A stretch of 64,000 bases of DNA. It comes from Coprenecus sp902388455 (GTDB lineage: Bacteria > Bacteroidota > Bacteroidia > Bacteroidales > UBA932). Numbering within the stretch: position 1 is the first letter of the stretch; each line of letters starts with the position of its first letter. The stretch is taken from assembly GCA_963931615.1 (NCBI GenBank), contig OZ007032.1, positions 1 to 64,000 on the forward strand. The letters run 5' to 3'. The notes under the pieces were generated by a model that was not told where the DNA came from, did not search any database, and worked only from the letters and a program-made list of their open reading frames with translations. A program made the position numbers and the translations under genes. This document shows positions 25,398 to 35,445 of this stretch, piece by piece.

Positions 25398-26774
25398 TTA
25401 TGAGGCGGCGTTATATGTCACATGGTGGGTATTTCCTTCCACGTCAGTTAAAACAGCATCCATAATCATGGTGTCTCCTTCGTATGTTATGGTTATGGTT
25501 CCTTCCGCAAGCTTACAGTTCACAATGACATTGCCTGATTCATCCTCTATCCTTGTCGAGGAGTAACCAGAGCTGGCAGTCATATCTTCTCCACCGTTCG
25601 CTGTCATTGTATATGTGCCGGCAGGAGGCATGGAAGTGTCACTGTTAGCATAGATGTCAAGAACATAGCGTGCAGTTCCGTAAACATCCCCCTCAGTGTC
25701 TGACATTGTTATGTAATAATTGCACGGAGTACCTCCATAATTGATAATATTGATGTATATCATCTCGTATTCGTAGTCATATCCCTGAACGGGCGGTTCG
25801 TTTGCCTCCTGTACGGCATCGATGGACTCGCTGACAGTCTCAGTTCCGTTGTAAGTGTATGTTACCGTGATTGTAGCCTGTCTTTCCCCGTCAGTGTCAT
25901 TTGCGGCTACGCTGAAAGTTATGACCCCTTCTGTATCGCAGTTGATGTCTGTAATCCAACCGGCATCCCCTGCGTCCGCAGATATGCTTCCATCCTCAGT
26001 GGGGTCTGTGATTTCGTACTCAATGGTATATGAGCCTCCGTCCGCGGCCAGAGTCAAGGGATCTTCTGTAGTAATGGTGATTGTGGGTACAGGTTCTTCA
26101 CCCGGCTGCTGGGATACAGTTATTGCATCGCTGGCAGTCTCAGTTCCGTTGTAAGTGTATGTTACCGTGATTGTAGCCTGTCTTTCCCCGTCAGTGTCAT
26201 TTGCGGCTACGCTGAAAGTTATGACCCCTTCTGTATCACAGTTGATGTCTGTAATCCAACCGGCGTCTCCTGCGTCCGCGGATATGCTTCCATCCTCGGC
26301 GGGATCTGTGATTTCGTACTCAATGGTGTAGGAGCCTCCGTCCGCGGCCAGAGCCAAGGGCTCCTCTGTGGTAATGGTGATTGTGGGTACAGGCTCTTCA
26401 CCCGGCTGCTGGGATACATTTACTACGGCATTGACGGTCTTGTTTTCGCCGTAAGTGTATATGAGCGATATAGTGCCCTCGCGGGACTCTTCAGTCTCAT
26501 TGGCCTCGACACTGAAACTGACCTTGCTATCGGTAATAGTGAAATCGCTCATCCATGTGTCAGACTCGGACGGTTCTGCAGTGAGATAGCCGTTTTCTAC
26601 AGAGTTTTCTATCCTGTAGGGGAAACTGGCAGTTCCCCCTGCGGGAGGAAGCTCTATGATGGCCTCATTGTCTACGTTGATGATGGGATCTGGTAACTTC
26701 TGTTCTTCTTTATCACAGCCAGCCAGAAGAAGGGCTGTGATTGCCATTGCGGCCGTAATTCTTAATCTTTTCAT
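25398..26774 (-). CDS. BACON-domain lipoprotein
   Basis: A 458-residue surface or periplasmic lipoprotein. The signal peptide ends in the lipobox LLLAGC (Cys20). Three BACON-type Ig-like domains follow, of about 100 residues each (roughly 35-125, 130-230, 230-330), each with an aromatic motif near WITDINCD or WMSDFTIT. A C-terminal beta-rich domain of about 130 residues is not recognised. BACON domains occur in Bacteroidetes carbohydrate-active or mucin-contacting proteins. The second and third domains are almost identical in DNA. The gene stands alone, without SusCD partners. Confidence 0.8.
   Translation of the reverse strand: MKRLRITAAMAITALLLAGCDKEEQKLPDPIINVDNEAIIELPPAGGTASFPYRIENSVENGYLTAEPSESDTWMSDFTITDSKVSFSVEANETEESREGTISLIYTYGENKTVNAVVNVSQQPGEEPVPTITITTEEPLALAADGGSYTIEYEITDPAEDGSISADAGDAGWITDINCDTEGVITFSVAANDTDGERQATITVTYTYNGTETASDAITVSQQPGEEPVPTITITTEDPLTLAADGGSYTIEYEITDPTEDGSISADAGDAGWITDINCDTEGVITFSVAANDTDGERQATITVTYTYNGTETVSESIDAVQEANEPPVQGYDYEYEMIYINIINYGGTPCNYYITMSDTEGDVYGTARYVLDIYANSDTSMPPAGTYTMTANGGEDMTASSGYSSTRIEDESGNVIVNCKLAEGTITITYEGDTMIMDAVLTDVEGNTHHVTYNAAS
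25838..26417 (-). repeat. near-identical 300-bp tandem BACON modules
   Basis: Bases about 25838-26117 recur at 26138-26417 with a 300-bp period and only scattered, largely silent differences. The neighbouring first module (from about 26418 upward) is clearly diverged. This indicates recent duplication or gene conversion. Confidence 0.85.
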
Positions 26775-26947
26775 TTTGGCTTATTTATAGTGAATGTAAG
26801 TATCATCGGTAAAACTTCAGTGGCGCATCTTGTGTCTATCTTGTGTCAAAGGTACGAATAATTATTGAAACTCTGAAAATCTGCTGGCAGAATTATTTCA
26901 AAAATCAGAAGTAAGAAAGGCTGGAAAAAGAGAGGGAACTTGTCGGT

Positions 26948-26987
26948 GAAAAAAGGCCGGCCCCAGGATATGTACCTGCGGCCGGCC
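26948..26987 (-). terminator. terminator of the MacAB-TolC-like operon
   Basis: On the minus strand a GC-rich stem of twelve pairs with one mismatch (26955-26967/26975-26987) is followed by six T. It lies about 30 bases after the stop of the ABC ATPase gene. Confidence 0.85.
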
Positions 26988-27018
26988 GGTGAATGTGTTA
27001 TGAGATCAGACTTGAGTT

Positions 27019-27699
27019 CTAGAGTTCGTTCTTGACGTCGGTGACGATGTTGCCGTCGAAGAGGTTGATGACGCGCTGGGCGTAGCTGGAGTCCTTGATG
27101 GAGTGGGTTACCATGAGGATGGTGGTGCCTTCGCGGTTGAGCTCGGTGAGGAGTTCCATTACCTCTTTGCCGTTCTTGGAGTCGAGGTTACCGGTGGGCT
27201 CGTCGGCGAGGATGAGCTTGGGGTTGGCGATGACGGCGCGGGCGATGGCTACCCTCTGCTGCTGACCTCCGGAGAGCTGCTGGGGGAAGTGGGAGGCGCG
27301 GTGGGCGATGTTCATGCGCTTGAGGATGTCGTTGACCATCTGCTTGCGCTGGGAGGCCTTGATCTTCATGTAGATGAGGGGCAGCTCCACGTTCTCGAAG
27401 ACGTTCAGTTCGTCTATGAGGTTGAAGCTCTGGAATACGAAGCCGATGTTGCCTTTGCGGTACTGGGTGCGCTCTTTCTCTTTCAGCGAGCCTACTTCCT
27501 TGCCGAGGAGCTCGTACTTGCCCGAGGTGGGGTTGTCGAGGAGGCCGAGGATGTTCAGGAGGGTGGACTTGCCGCAGCCGGAGGGGCCCATGACTGCTAC
27601 GAATTCGCCCTGCTTGATGTCGAAGGAGACGTTGTTGAGGGCTACGGTTTCGATTTCTTCGGTGCGGAACACCTTGCTTAAGTTTTCTACGTGTATCAT
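27019..27699 (-). CDS. MacB/LolD-type ABC transporter ATPase
   Basis: A 226-residue ATP-binding subunit. It has Walker A GPSGCGKST, the Q-loop in FVFQSFNLIDELNV, the signature LSGGQQQR, Walker B LILADEPTGNLD and the H-loop VTHS. Length and sequence fit the MacB/LolD group that partners FtsX-like permeases in mechanotransmission. It is the last gene of a five-gene minus-strand operon with two permeases, an adaptor and a TolC protein, so it should power efflux or extraction across the envelope. Confidence 0.93.
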   Translation of the reverse strand: MIHVENLSKVFRTEEIETVALNNVSFDIKQGEFVAVMGPSGCGKSTLLNILGLLDNPTSGKYELLGKEVGSLKEKERTQYRKGNIGFVFQSFNLIDELNVFENVELPLIYMKIKASQRKQMVNDILKRMNIAHRASHFPQQLSGGQQQRVAIARAVIANPKLILADEPTGNLDSKNGKEVMELLTELNREGTTILMVTHSIKDSSYAQRVINLFDGNIVTDVKNEL

Positions 27700-27737
27700 G
27701 ACGGTTTAAATTAATTGATTTTCAGTTTGTAAATATA

Positions 27738-30101
27738 TTATTCATTGGAAATGGAGTCAATGGGGTTGCGCAGTGCGGCGCGGCGGCTCTGCAGGGTGAC
27801 TGTCACTATGGTGATCAGGCCGATGATGAGCAGTGCGGCGATGAATATCCATACCGGCACGGGGCTCTGGTAGGGGAAGGCGGCTACCCAGGAGCGGATG
27901 ATGACTATGGCGACGGGCACGGCCACTACGAAGCATACGAGGGTGATGATGAGGTAGTAGCGGTTGAGCATTGCGAGGATCTCGCCTACCGATGCGCCGT
28001 GTACCCTGCGTACGGCTATCTCCTTGCGGCGGAACTGGGTCTCGAAGTAGACGAGGCCGAGGATGCCGATGACGGATATCAGCAGGGAAATCAATGCTGC
28101 GGTGGTGATCAGGCGGTTGAGGTTGTCCTCTTTCTCGTAGAGCCTTCCGATGCCTTCATCCATGAAGTACAGGCCCATGGAGGAGGTATCGAATGTGGGG
28201 TCCAGCTCGGCGCATTTCTCCCGGATGAACTTGAAGGTCTCCTGGACGTTGCCGGGCAGGACTTTGGCGTAGCCGACGGTCAGGGGCCACCATGGTTCGG
28301 AACCGAAGTTGTAGAGTACTATGGGGGCCACGCTGTACTGCAGGGGCTGGAAGTTGAAGTCCTTGACTATGCCGACTATCTCGGCGGGCATGTCATCACC
28401 CTGATGCCCGGTGAATTTCAGGCCGAGACGGAGGAAGGGGTATTTGGCCATGAAGGCCTGGTTGACAATGAAGGTGCCGTTGGGGTTCAGGTTGTCCGAC
28501 TCGGAGAAGTCGCGGCCTTCTGCTATTTCCATCCCGAAGAACGAGATGAAGTTGGGGTCTACGGGGAGGCAGTCCATCTGCACTCTCTGACCCTGATACG
28601 TGCGTCCCCAGCCCATCTTGCCCTGGGATACCACCTGTCCTCCGGCAAATGTGACATCGGTGATGTTGGGATTCTCCAGGAGCATCTGCCTGAGGGTCTC
28701 GCGGCTGTTTCCTATCTTGTTGCTTACGAAGAACTCCACTGTCTGCTCCCGGTCGAAGCCCATGTCGTAGCCCTTCATGTACTTGATCTGCACTGTGATG
28801 AACAGCGAGCAGAGTATCAGGATGAAGGAGATGACGTACTGGAAGCCCACGAGGACCGAGCGCATCTTGCGGCCCTTGGCCGAGAGGGAGAAGGAGCCTT
28901 TGAGGACCATGGCCGGATTGAAGGATGTGCTGTAGCGGGCGGGGAAGATACCGGCGATGAATGCGGTGACTACAGCCACGCCTAAGCCTATAAGGATAAT
29001 CGGGAGGTTGTCCGCTACCCGGAGCGAGCCGGATATGTTGGAGGCGATGGAGGAGGTGGCCGCAAGGGACATCATGCCCACGCTCAGGGCAAAGGCCAGC
29101 AGCACCAGCCCGAGGGCCCGCCAGAGCTGTGCCCATATCTGCTGTCCGCGGGTGGAGCCGATGACTCTGCGGGTGTTGATGCTCTTGATGCTGAACGGCA
29201 CTGAGGCCATGGCGAAGTTGACGAAGTTGATAATCGCTATCAGCAGCACCAGTATCGAGACGGTGAGCAGGGTCATGGTGGTGGAGCGGTTGCCCTTGGC
29301 CATGTTGTCTCCTTCCACGTCGCGGGCGTAGTAGGCGTCATGCAGGTGGCTCAGACGGAAGTCAACCTGATCCTTAAATTCCGAATCCTCACCGAACATC
29401 ACGGCCCCGAGCGAGTCCAGCAGCGGCTCTACGCCCTCGAAGGTGTTCATCTTCATGTAGCAGGGGTAGTTCCATTCCGAATAGTTGGTCATGGAGTGGT
29501 CGCCTAAATTGAGCAGCAGGTCGTTGTCCATGCTGGAGTTGTCCGGGAAGTCCTTGTACACTGCTACGATGCGCCAGGAACTGCCGTTTCCGCTCTTGAT
29601 GTCGAACTGGATGTCCTTGCCCACGGGAGACTGGCTGCCGAAGACCTTGGCCGCCGCTTTCTGGGAGATGACCGCTGTGCCGGGAGCCCGGTAACCGGAG
29701 GTGTCGCCTTCGATGAACTCGAACGGGAATACCCGAAGCAGGTCGAAGTCGGTCTGGGTGTACCGCAGCATGATGCCCGGTGTCTCGGTATTGGCCTCCT
29801 TGAACGGACTGCGGTTGCCGTTCTTGAAGTACCAGTAGCAGGATACGGCCTCCGCCTGGGGGAAGAATGTCTTCAGATTTTCTATGAAAGGTCTGGAGAA
29901 CTGCACTCCATACACGCCGGGGGAAGTGGGGTCGGAGTACTCCAGCCTTACGATTTTGTCCGTGTCCGGGTAGTTCAGGTCGTACCTGGTGTCATACACC
30001 ACCTGTACCGTCAGTATCAGGAAGACCGAGAAAGCCAGGGTCAGTCCTATGACGTTGAGGACGGTGGAGAAGGTTTTGTGTCTGTTGAATTTGAGTCTCA
30101 T
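27738..30101 (-). CDS. FtsX/MacB-type ABC permease
   Basis: A 787-residue permease with eight-helix, two-repeat architecture. An N-terminal helix (residues 12-32) is followed by a large periplasmic MacB core domain, three helices at about 270-390, a further helix at about 410, a second periplasmic domain, and three helices at 670-780. The C-terminus is RRAALRNPIDSISNE, the motif found as a fossil at 25.2 kb. It probably pairs with the neighbouring permease as a heterodimer driven by the downstream ATPase. Confidence 0.88.
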   Translation of the reverse strand: MRLKFNRHKTFSTVLNVIGLTLAFSVFLILTVQVVYDTRYDLNYPDTDKIVRLEYSDPTSPGVYGVQFSRPFIENLKTFFPQAEAVSCYWYFKNGNRSPFKEANTETPGIMLRYTQTDFDLLRVFPFEFIEGDTSGYRAPGTAVISQKAAAKVFGSQSPVGKDIQFDIKSGNGSSWRIVAVYKDFPDNSSMDNDLLLNLGDHSMTNYSEWNYPCYMKMNTFEGVEPLLDSLGAVMFGEDSEFKDQVDFRLSHLHDAYYARDVEGDNMAKGNRSTTMTLLTVSILVLLIAIINFVNFAMASVPFSIKSINTRRVIGSTRGQQIWAQLWRALGLVLLAFALSVGMMSLAATSSIASNISGSLRVADNLPIILIGLGVAVVTAFIAGIFPARYSTSFNPAMVLKGSFSLSAKGRKMRSVLVGFQYVISFILILCSLFITVQIKYMKGYDMGFDREQTVEFFVSNKIGNSRETLRQMLLENPNITDVTFAGGQVVSQGKMGWGRTYQGQRVQMDCLPVDPNFISFFGMEIAEGRDFSESDNLNPNGTFIVNQAFMAKYPFLRLGLKFTGHQGDDMPAEIVGIVKDFNFQPLQYSVAPIVLYNFGSEPWWPLTVGYAKVLPGNVQETFKFIREKCAELDPTFDTSSMGLYFMDEGIGRLYEKEDNLNRLITTAALISLLISVIGILGLVYFETQFRRKEIAVRRVHGASVGEILAMLNRYYLIITLVCFVVAVPVAIVIIRSWVAAFPYQSPVPVWIFIAALLIIGLITIVTVTLQSRRAALRNPIDSISNE

Positions 30102-30137
30102 ATTTTAAATGTGTAAATTAAATTCCGAAAATCAATA

Positions 30138-32507
30138 TCATTCGGCCCGCAGGGAGTCAGCCGGGTTGCTCCTGGCTATATCGTAGCAGCGGGCGATGAC
30201 CACGGCGGCAAGTACTGCCAGCAGTGCTATGGCTACGGCTATGAACAGCCATACAGGAGCCGTCGCCTTCACTTCGAATGACTGCAGCAACAGGTCAAAT
30301 ACGAAGTATGATCCCACGCATCCCACTATCACTGCTATGACTGCCAGCCGTCCGATATCGCGGATAAAGATACCTATAATCTGTCCTGATTGTGCTCCGT
30401 TGATCTTGCGCAGGGCCACTTCCTTGCGTCTGCGTCCGGTCTCGTCAGCGGTATATCCTATCAGACCGAACAGGGCTATCAGCACTGTCACCACACCTGC
30501 CGCGAGAATAGACTCGCGTATGGTCCTGGCGGGCTGGTAGGCATCGTAGATGGCCGATGTGTATGTCATGAGCTCGTAACGGTCAGGTTCCACGCTGTCC
30601 AGCGCGCTCTGTATGCCGGACAGTACCTCCGGAGTCATGGAGGAGACCTTGATTATCAGATATTCGCAAGGATTCTCAGTGTAGAACAGAATGTTGGGCC
30701 GGGTGTCCTCGTATACTACCGTACCGATGCGGACATCCTCGAATACGCCTACAATGGTGAATACATCATCGCCGCTCTGGCTGTGCTCCGACATCAGTAT
30801 CTGCTTGCCGATGACTCCGTCAGTCCATCCGCGCAGTTCGCTGAGACGCTTGGCAAAGTTCTCGTCCACCATTACTTCCTTGGGTGTGGAGAAGTTGCGG
30901 CCCTCGATGATGTCGATGCCGAAGAGCTTGCTCCAGTTGGCGTTGGCCGAGTAGAGGTCGCCGACATTGAAAAGCTCCTCGCTCTCTCCAGGCATGTACA
31001 CATTGTTTCCGCTGCAGCCGAACAGCATGGTCTCGTCCGCCGTGCCGGCAATCTCGACTCCGGGAACGCTGCTTACGCTCTGCAGTATGGCATTGCGTGT
31101 AGAATACGGGACACCTGACATGGGGCAACCTACCAGTTGCCCGTAATCAAATCCGGGATCGTCATTGATCCACCGGTTGTACTGCATGGCGATCAGGCTG
31201 AGCAGTGATATGAGCAATGATGCGAGCACTATCTGGAGGAAAAGCAGGGTACGCTTCCATATTTTCTTGTTGTCAACATAGTTGCGGAATGCCACTGCGA
31301 TGGGGATGCTCTGGAAGGCCCGTCCGGGAATCCAGGCGGCAATGAGCAGTACGACGGCAACGGTAAGTATCAGCACCCACAGGCTCTGGGGGGAGAACAA
31401 TGCTCCGAGGGAGGTGGTCAGGACGTACTCTATCGGGTTGCGGAGGGCAATGATAAGCAGTACTGCCAATACGAGGGACACTGCAAGGTTGATGAGGGTC
31501 TCCTTGAATACAATGCCCATGATGCTGCCGTTTCCGGCTCCGTAGCAGCGGCGCACGGCCAGTCCCTTGGCCCTGCCGAGCAGGGAGGAGATGACAATCA
31601 TGATGTAGTTCAATACCGATGCGAGAATCAGTGCGGCGGCCACCACTCCGAGGATGAGGTTGGTCCTCTTGGTGCCGGGGGACGAGGAGTGCTCGGCGGT
31701 AAGCGGGGACAGGGTATAGTGGATGTCCACGCCTGCGGATTTCAGGTCCTCCAAGGGCAGGTATTTGTCCTCCACGGCCGTGAGGGCGTCCTCGAGGGAG
31801 GCGGGATCTGTGCCCGGATAGAGCTTCACGCGGCTGATGTAGCGGTCATTGCCCACCCAGTTCATGGTGGAGCGGAAGTCGGATCCCATCATGCGCATCA
31901 TCTCGTCCATCGCATCGAGGGATACTCCGATGTCGAAGCGGAAAGAGGAGTTCTCGGGGATGTCCTCGAAGACACCGCCGACCTCTATCGGGATGGTCGG
32001 GTAACTCTCCAGGAAAATAAGCTGTCCTACGGCTTTCTCCACACCTCCCAGCATCTCGGCGAAGGAGCGGGAGATCATCGCCCGGTTCCAGTTGGAAAGC
32101 ACGTTCACGGGGTCTCCGGTGAGTATGGGACGGGGAAATACCTTGAAATGGTTGGTGTCGATGAGGACTACCTGGCTGTGGACTGTCAGCTTGCGCTTGT
32201 CCTGAGTGTAGACATTGCTCTGATCATCGTAGACAATGGGGGTGGCGCGCGTGCCGTACATGATCTGAGGGATTTCCTGCCCGAAATAGTACGCTACCGC
32301 TCCGGGGGTCTGGCTGTATTGCGATGTGCCTTCCTCGCTTGCCTTTGTGTATTCCGAAGTGATGCAATAGATGTCCTGCCAGTCGGGATAGAACTTGTCA
32401 TAGCTGCTCTCGAAGGAGATCTTGGCTATGAGCACCAGCCCGACCGCGAGTCCCACCGCGAGGGAGAGGACCTTGAAGATACCGATGTTGAGTTTCTTCA
32501 CGATCAA
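30138..32507 (-). CDS. FtsX/MacB-type ABC permease
   Basis: A 789-residue paralogue of the neighbouring permease with the same layout, ending in NPADSLRAE. Sequence identity to the neighbour is low, so the pair is old. It lies 15 bases downstream of the adaptor gene. Exported substrate unknown; antimicrobial peptides, lipids and toxic compounds are known cargo of this class. Confidence 0.88.
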   Translation of the reverse strand: MIVKKLNIGIFKVLSLAVGLAVGLVLIAKISFESSYDKFYPDWQDIYCITSEYTKASEEGTSQYSQTPGAVAYYFGQEIPQIMYGTRATPIVYDDQSNVYTQDKRKLTVHSQVVLIDTNHFKVFPRPILTGDPVNVLSNWNRAMISRSFAEMLGGVEKAVGQLIFLESYPTIPIEVGGVFEDIPENSSFRFDIGVSLDAMDEMMRMMGSDFRSTMNWVGNDRYISRVKLYPGTDPASLEDALTAVEDKYLPLEDLKSAGVDIHYTLSPLTAEHSSSPGTKRTNLILGVVAAALILASVLNYIMIVISSLLGRAKGLAVRRCYGAGNGSIMGIVFKETLINLAVSLVLAVLLIIALRNPIEYVLTTSLGALFSPQSLWVLILTVAVVLLIAAWIPGRAFQSIPIAVAFRNYVDNKKIWKRTLLFLQIVLASLLISLLSLIAMQYNRWINDDPGFDYGQLVGCPMSGVPYSTRNAILQSVSSVPGVEIAGTADETMLFGCSGNNVYMPGESEELFNVGDLYSANANWSKLFGIDIIEGRNFSTPKEVMVDENFAKRLSELRGWTDGVIGKQILMSEHSQSGDDVFTIVGVFEDVRIGTVVYEDTRPNILFYTENPCEYLIIKVSSMTPEVLSGIQSALDSVEPDRYELMTYTSAIYDAYQPARTIRESILAAGVVTVLIALFGLIGYTADETGRRRKEVALRKINGAQSGQIIGIFIRDIGRLAVIAVIVGCVGSYFVFDLLLQSFEVKATAPVWLFIAVAIALLAVLAAVVIARCYDIARSNPADSLRAE

Positions 32508-32522
32508 TGGGTTTTAATGATG

Positions 32523-33791
32523 TTATTTCTTGTTCTGGAGGATAAGCACGTCGCTCTTGCCGTAGTTCTCGTAGTTGGAGATGATGACGCGCTCGCCGGG
32601 TTGCAGGCCTTCAAGCACTTCGTAGTACTGGGGGTTCTGGCGGCCGATGCGGATGTCGCGGCGGTAGGCCTTGGTGCCGTCCTCGGAGAGTACGTAGATC
32701 CAGGTGCCGCCGGTGGACTGGTAGAATACTCCGCGGGGGATGTAGACCGACTGGGTGGGCTGGCCGAGCTGGAGGTTGAGGTAGTAGGTCTGGCCGATGC
32801 GGATGTTGTCGGGACGCTCGCCCTGGAAGTAGAAGTCAGCCTTGAACTGGCCCTCTGTCACTTCGGGATAGACCTTCTCCACTACGGTGTTGAAGTTGGC
32901 GCCCTGGCGCTCAAAGGTGGCGCTCAGACCCGACTGCACGCGGTCGATGTAGTGCTCGTCGATACGGGCCTCGATCTTGTAGTCCGACAGGTCGTTGACC
33001 TGGCCGATCTTGGTGCCCTCGGAGATGGACTGGCCGAGGATTACGTCGAGGGAGCCGAGCTGTCCGTCGATGGGGGACTTGACGTTGAGGTTCTCGACTC
33101 TCTCACGGACCAGCTGGATGCTGCGGCGCATGCTTTCGAGGCTCTCCTCGAGGTTGCCGATCTGTATCGAGCGGTAGATGGAGTCCTGTTTCTGGCGGGC
33201 GAGCACCAGCTCGAGGCTCTTGACAGCGAGCTCGTAGTCCTCCTTGGCCTGGAGATACTCCTCGTGGGCTACCAGCTTCTCCTCGTCGAGGCGCCTGTAC
33301 TGCTCGTATTTGCGGCGCTTGCGCTCGGTGTCGATGGTGTACTCGACGCGCTGCTTCTCGAGGTCGAGCTTTTCCTGCTCCATGGTCACGGTGGTGTTCC
33401 TCAGGAAGTTCTCCTGCTCGGCGAGGTCGGCCTCGCTCTGGAGAATCTGGAGGCTGAGGTTGTTGTTGGACAGGCGGACGAGGACGTCGCCTTTCTTGAC
33501 CATTGCTCCTTCCTCGATGAGTTTCTCCTCGACTACACCGCCCTCAAGCAGGGATACCTGCACTACGGTGATGGGCTGTACCTGACCGGAGACCCTTACA
33601 TAGTCGTCGAACTCTCCGAGACGGACGTCGCCGATGGTGACGGTGTTGGCGTCCACCTTGAGGGTGGAGGACTTGTCCCTGAGCAGCAGCCAGAGGACGA
33701 ATATTACGAATACTCCTGCGAGGAAGTACGGGATGTTCTTCTTGCGGAATACGGCGCGGATGCCTTTTTTCTGTTCAATTACTCTATCCAT
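32523..33791 (-). CDS. HlyD/MacA-type periplasmic adaptor
   Basis: A 422-residue membrane-fusion protein. An N-terminal anchor helix (residues 20-37, IPYFLAGVFVIFVLWLLL) is followed by barrel and lipoyl halves around a long coiled-coil hairpin (about 110-260, rich in Leu, Glu and Arg). The C-terminal membrane-proximal domain includes YIPRGVFYQSTGGTWIYVL. It should link the permeases to the TolC protein encoded just upstream. Confidence 0.9.
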   Translation of the reverse strand: MDRVIEQKKGIRAVFRKKNIPYFLAGVFVIFVLWLLLRDKSSTLKVDANTVTIGDVRLGEFDDYVRVSGQVQPITVVQVSLLEGGVVEEKLIEEGAMVKKGDVLVRLSNNNLSLQILQSEADLAEQENFLRNTTVTMEQEKLDLEKQRVEYTIDTERKRRKYEQYRRLDEEKLVAHEEYLQAKEDYELAVKSLELVLARQKQDSIYRSIQIGNLEESLESMRRSIQLVRERVENLNVKSPIDGQLGSLDVILGQSISEGTKIGQVNDLSDYKIEARIDEHYIDRVQSGLSATFERQGANFNTVVEKVYPEVTEGQFKADFYFQGERPDNIRIGQTYYLNLQLGQPTQSVYIPRGVFYQSTGGTWIYVLSEDGTKAYRRDIRIGRQNPQYYEVLEGLQPGERVIISNYENYGKSDVLILQNKK

Positions 33792-33826
33792 GGTATTGTG
33801 TATTTTTGTCGTGTTGGGAATTCATT

Positions 33827-35305
33827 TTATTCCTGGTCCAGGTAGGTTATGCCCTTGTAGTACATCACCACCCTTTCTTTCAGGAGGTACTGCAGGCCTT
33901 GGTTGAGCCTTTCGGCGCGGGCCTCGAGGAGACTGTTGGAGCTGGTCTGCAGTTCGATGACGGTCATCAGGCCCTCCTCGTACTTGCGGGAGTTGGCCTG
34001 GTGGGAGAGCACTAGGGCGTTGACCTTCTTGTCGGCCGAGACGAACTGCTTGGCGGCTCCCCTCATGTCCTGGACGGCGCGGCGTATCTCGCCTTCTACC
34101 TGCTGGTACTTGATGTCGCGGTTGGCCTCGGCTGTGGCCAGGGCGTTGCGCTTGCGGGCTATCTGGTTGTACTTGTAGAGTCCGTTGAAGATGGGGATGC
34201 TGATGCCTATGCCCACGTACTGTCCCTGCTTCTCGTTCATCTGGTCCCAGAAGGGGTCGTTGACGGCGTAGGAGCGGTCGTAGACGTAACCGGTGCTGTA
34301 TCCGCCCTGGGCGTAGATGTAGGGTACCAGGCTCCACTTGGCGGTCATCAGGTCGAACTCGGCACTGCGGACCTTGAGTTCCTCGGCCCTGAAGGCGGGC
34401 AGGTAGCCCCGGGCAGCGGCGGCGATGCTGTCGGCGTCGCTCTCATGGGAGAATGCGCTGAAAAGTACGGAAGGCTCGACCTCGGCCAGCGTAAGCTCAT
34501 CGTCGAAGGGGTAGTACATCGCGGTCTTGAGGGTCAGGATGCCCTGCTCGAGGGTATTCTCCTGCTGGGTGAGGTTGAAGTCCTTGGCGGCCACGTCCGA
34601 CTCTATCTGCAGGACGTCGGCGTAGCTCTTCAGACCAAGCTCGGACTGGACGCGGGCCTGTTCCAGAGTCGTGCGGCTCTCCTCGAGCTGCTCCCGGGCC
34701 AGCTCCACCATGCCGCGGTAGTACAGCACGTTGTAGTAGGCCTGGATGACCTGGAGGCAGATGTCGTCCTTCTTGATCTGCTCCTCCTCTACTCCGAGCA
34801 GGACGGCGGTCTTGGCTATGCGGAAGTTGTTGACTGCCGAGAAGCCGTTGAAGAGGTCCAGGTCGGCCGAGAGGCTGTAGGAATTGCTGAATGTGGTCGT
34901 GTTGGTGTAGACGTTGGTCTCGGGGTCGATACCGCGGCCGAAGTTGAACGAACCGGATGTTCCGGCCGATATCGTGGGAAGGAATCCGAAAGCGGCCTCC
35001 CTGCGGTCTATGCGGCGGTCATCGTTGGTAGCCTGCTGCAGGCGCATCTCGGGCGAATGGGCCACGGCGTACTGCATGCAGTCGTGGAGGGTCCATGTCT
35101 CGGGCTGCTCCTGGGAACGGGATGCGGCATACTCGGGGACACGCCTTTCGAGGGCGGTGTCCCGGAGCACCTCTATATCGTATGCCTGGGCGTAGGGCTG
35201 GGTGAACGATACCCCGCTCCGGCGGTACTGCGCTGCTGCCTCCTGCGGCAGGACGAGAGTCCCTGCAAGGAGGAGGACGGCTGCTGCTGGGAATATATTT
35301 TTCAT
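33827..35305 (-). CDS. TolC-family outer-membrane efflux protein
   Basis: A 492-residue TolC-type channel protein. The start at 35305 gives a clean signal peptide (MKNIFPAAAVLLLAGTLVLP); the longer frame to 35359 runs over the putative sigma-54 promoter. Two OEP repeats of long helices are visible, with TLHDCMQYAVAHSPEMRLQQ opening the first. It is the first gene of the efflux operon and lies divergent to the sigma-54 regulator gene, its likely activator. Confidence 0.9.
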   Translation of the reverse strand: MKNIFPAAAVLLLAGTLVLPQEAAAQYRRSGVSFTQPYAQAYDIEVLRDTALERRVPEYAASRSQEQPETWTLHDCMQYAVAHSPEMRLQQATNDDRRIDRREAAFGFLPTISAGTSGSFNFGRGIDPETNVYTNTTTFSNSYSLSADLDLFNGFSAVNNFRIAKTAVLLGVEEEQIKKDDICLQVIQAYYNVLYYRGMVELAREQLEESRTTLEQARVQSELGLKSYADVLQIESDVAAKDFNLTQQENTLEQGILTLKTAMYYPFDDELTLAEVEPSVLFSAFSHESDADSIAAAARGYLPAFRAEELKVRSAEFDLMTAKWSLVPYIYAQGGYSTGYVYDRSYAVNDPFWDQMNEKQGQYVGIGISIPIFNGLYKYNQIARKRNALATAEANRDIKYQQVEGEIRRAVQDMRGAAKQFVSADKKVNALVLSHQANSRKYEEGLMTVIELQTSSNSLLEARAERLNQGLQYLLKERVVMYYKGITYLDQE

Positions 35306-35340
35306 ACGCGGTTGTATTTTGATTTTCTTTGCCCTTTCCT

Positions 35341-35360
35341 TTTTCCATAATCGTGCCAAA
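35341..35360 (-). promoter_or_regulatory. candidate sigma-54 promoter of the efflux operon
   Basis: On the minus strand TTTGGCACGATTATGGAAAA has a perfect -24 element (TGGCACG) and a near-match at -12 (TGGA in place of TTGC), with GG and the -12 position at the right spacing. A start site would fall about 26 bases before the TolC start codon. The next gene on the other side encodes a sigma-54 activator. Confidence 0.55.
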
Positions 35361-35378
35361 CTTTATAAAATGCTGATA

Positions 35379-35443
35379 ATTAGATATTTGCCTAATGCTA
35401 AAGACTGCCTAATTGTTAAAAAATTTTACAAAAAGTGTCTAAT
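35379..35443. promoter_or_regulatory. CTAAT-type repeats, possible enhancer sites
   Basis: ATTAG (35379-35383) faces CTAAT (35392-35396), and further CTAAT copies lie at 35409-35413 and 35439-35443. They sit 20-100 bases upstream of the candidate -24/-12 promoter and over the regulator's own promoter, where an activator would bind. Confidence 0.4.
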
Positions 35444-35445
35444 TT

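Noticed and set aside
31689..33845. 718-residue open frame on the plus strand
   Set aside because: It lies wholly opposite two clearly real genes (permease and adaptor) and is rich in Val, Leu, Gly and Asp as expected for an antisense frame of GC-rich coding DNA.
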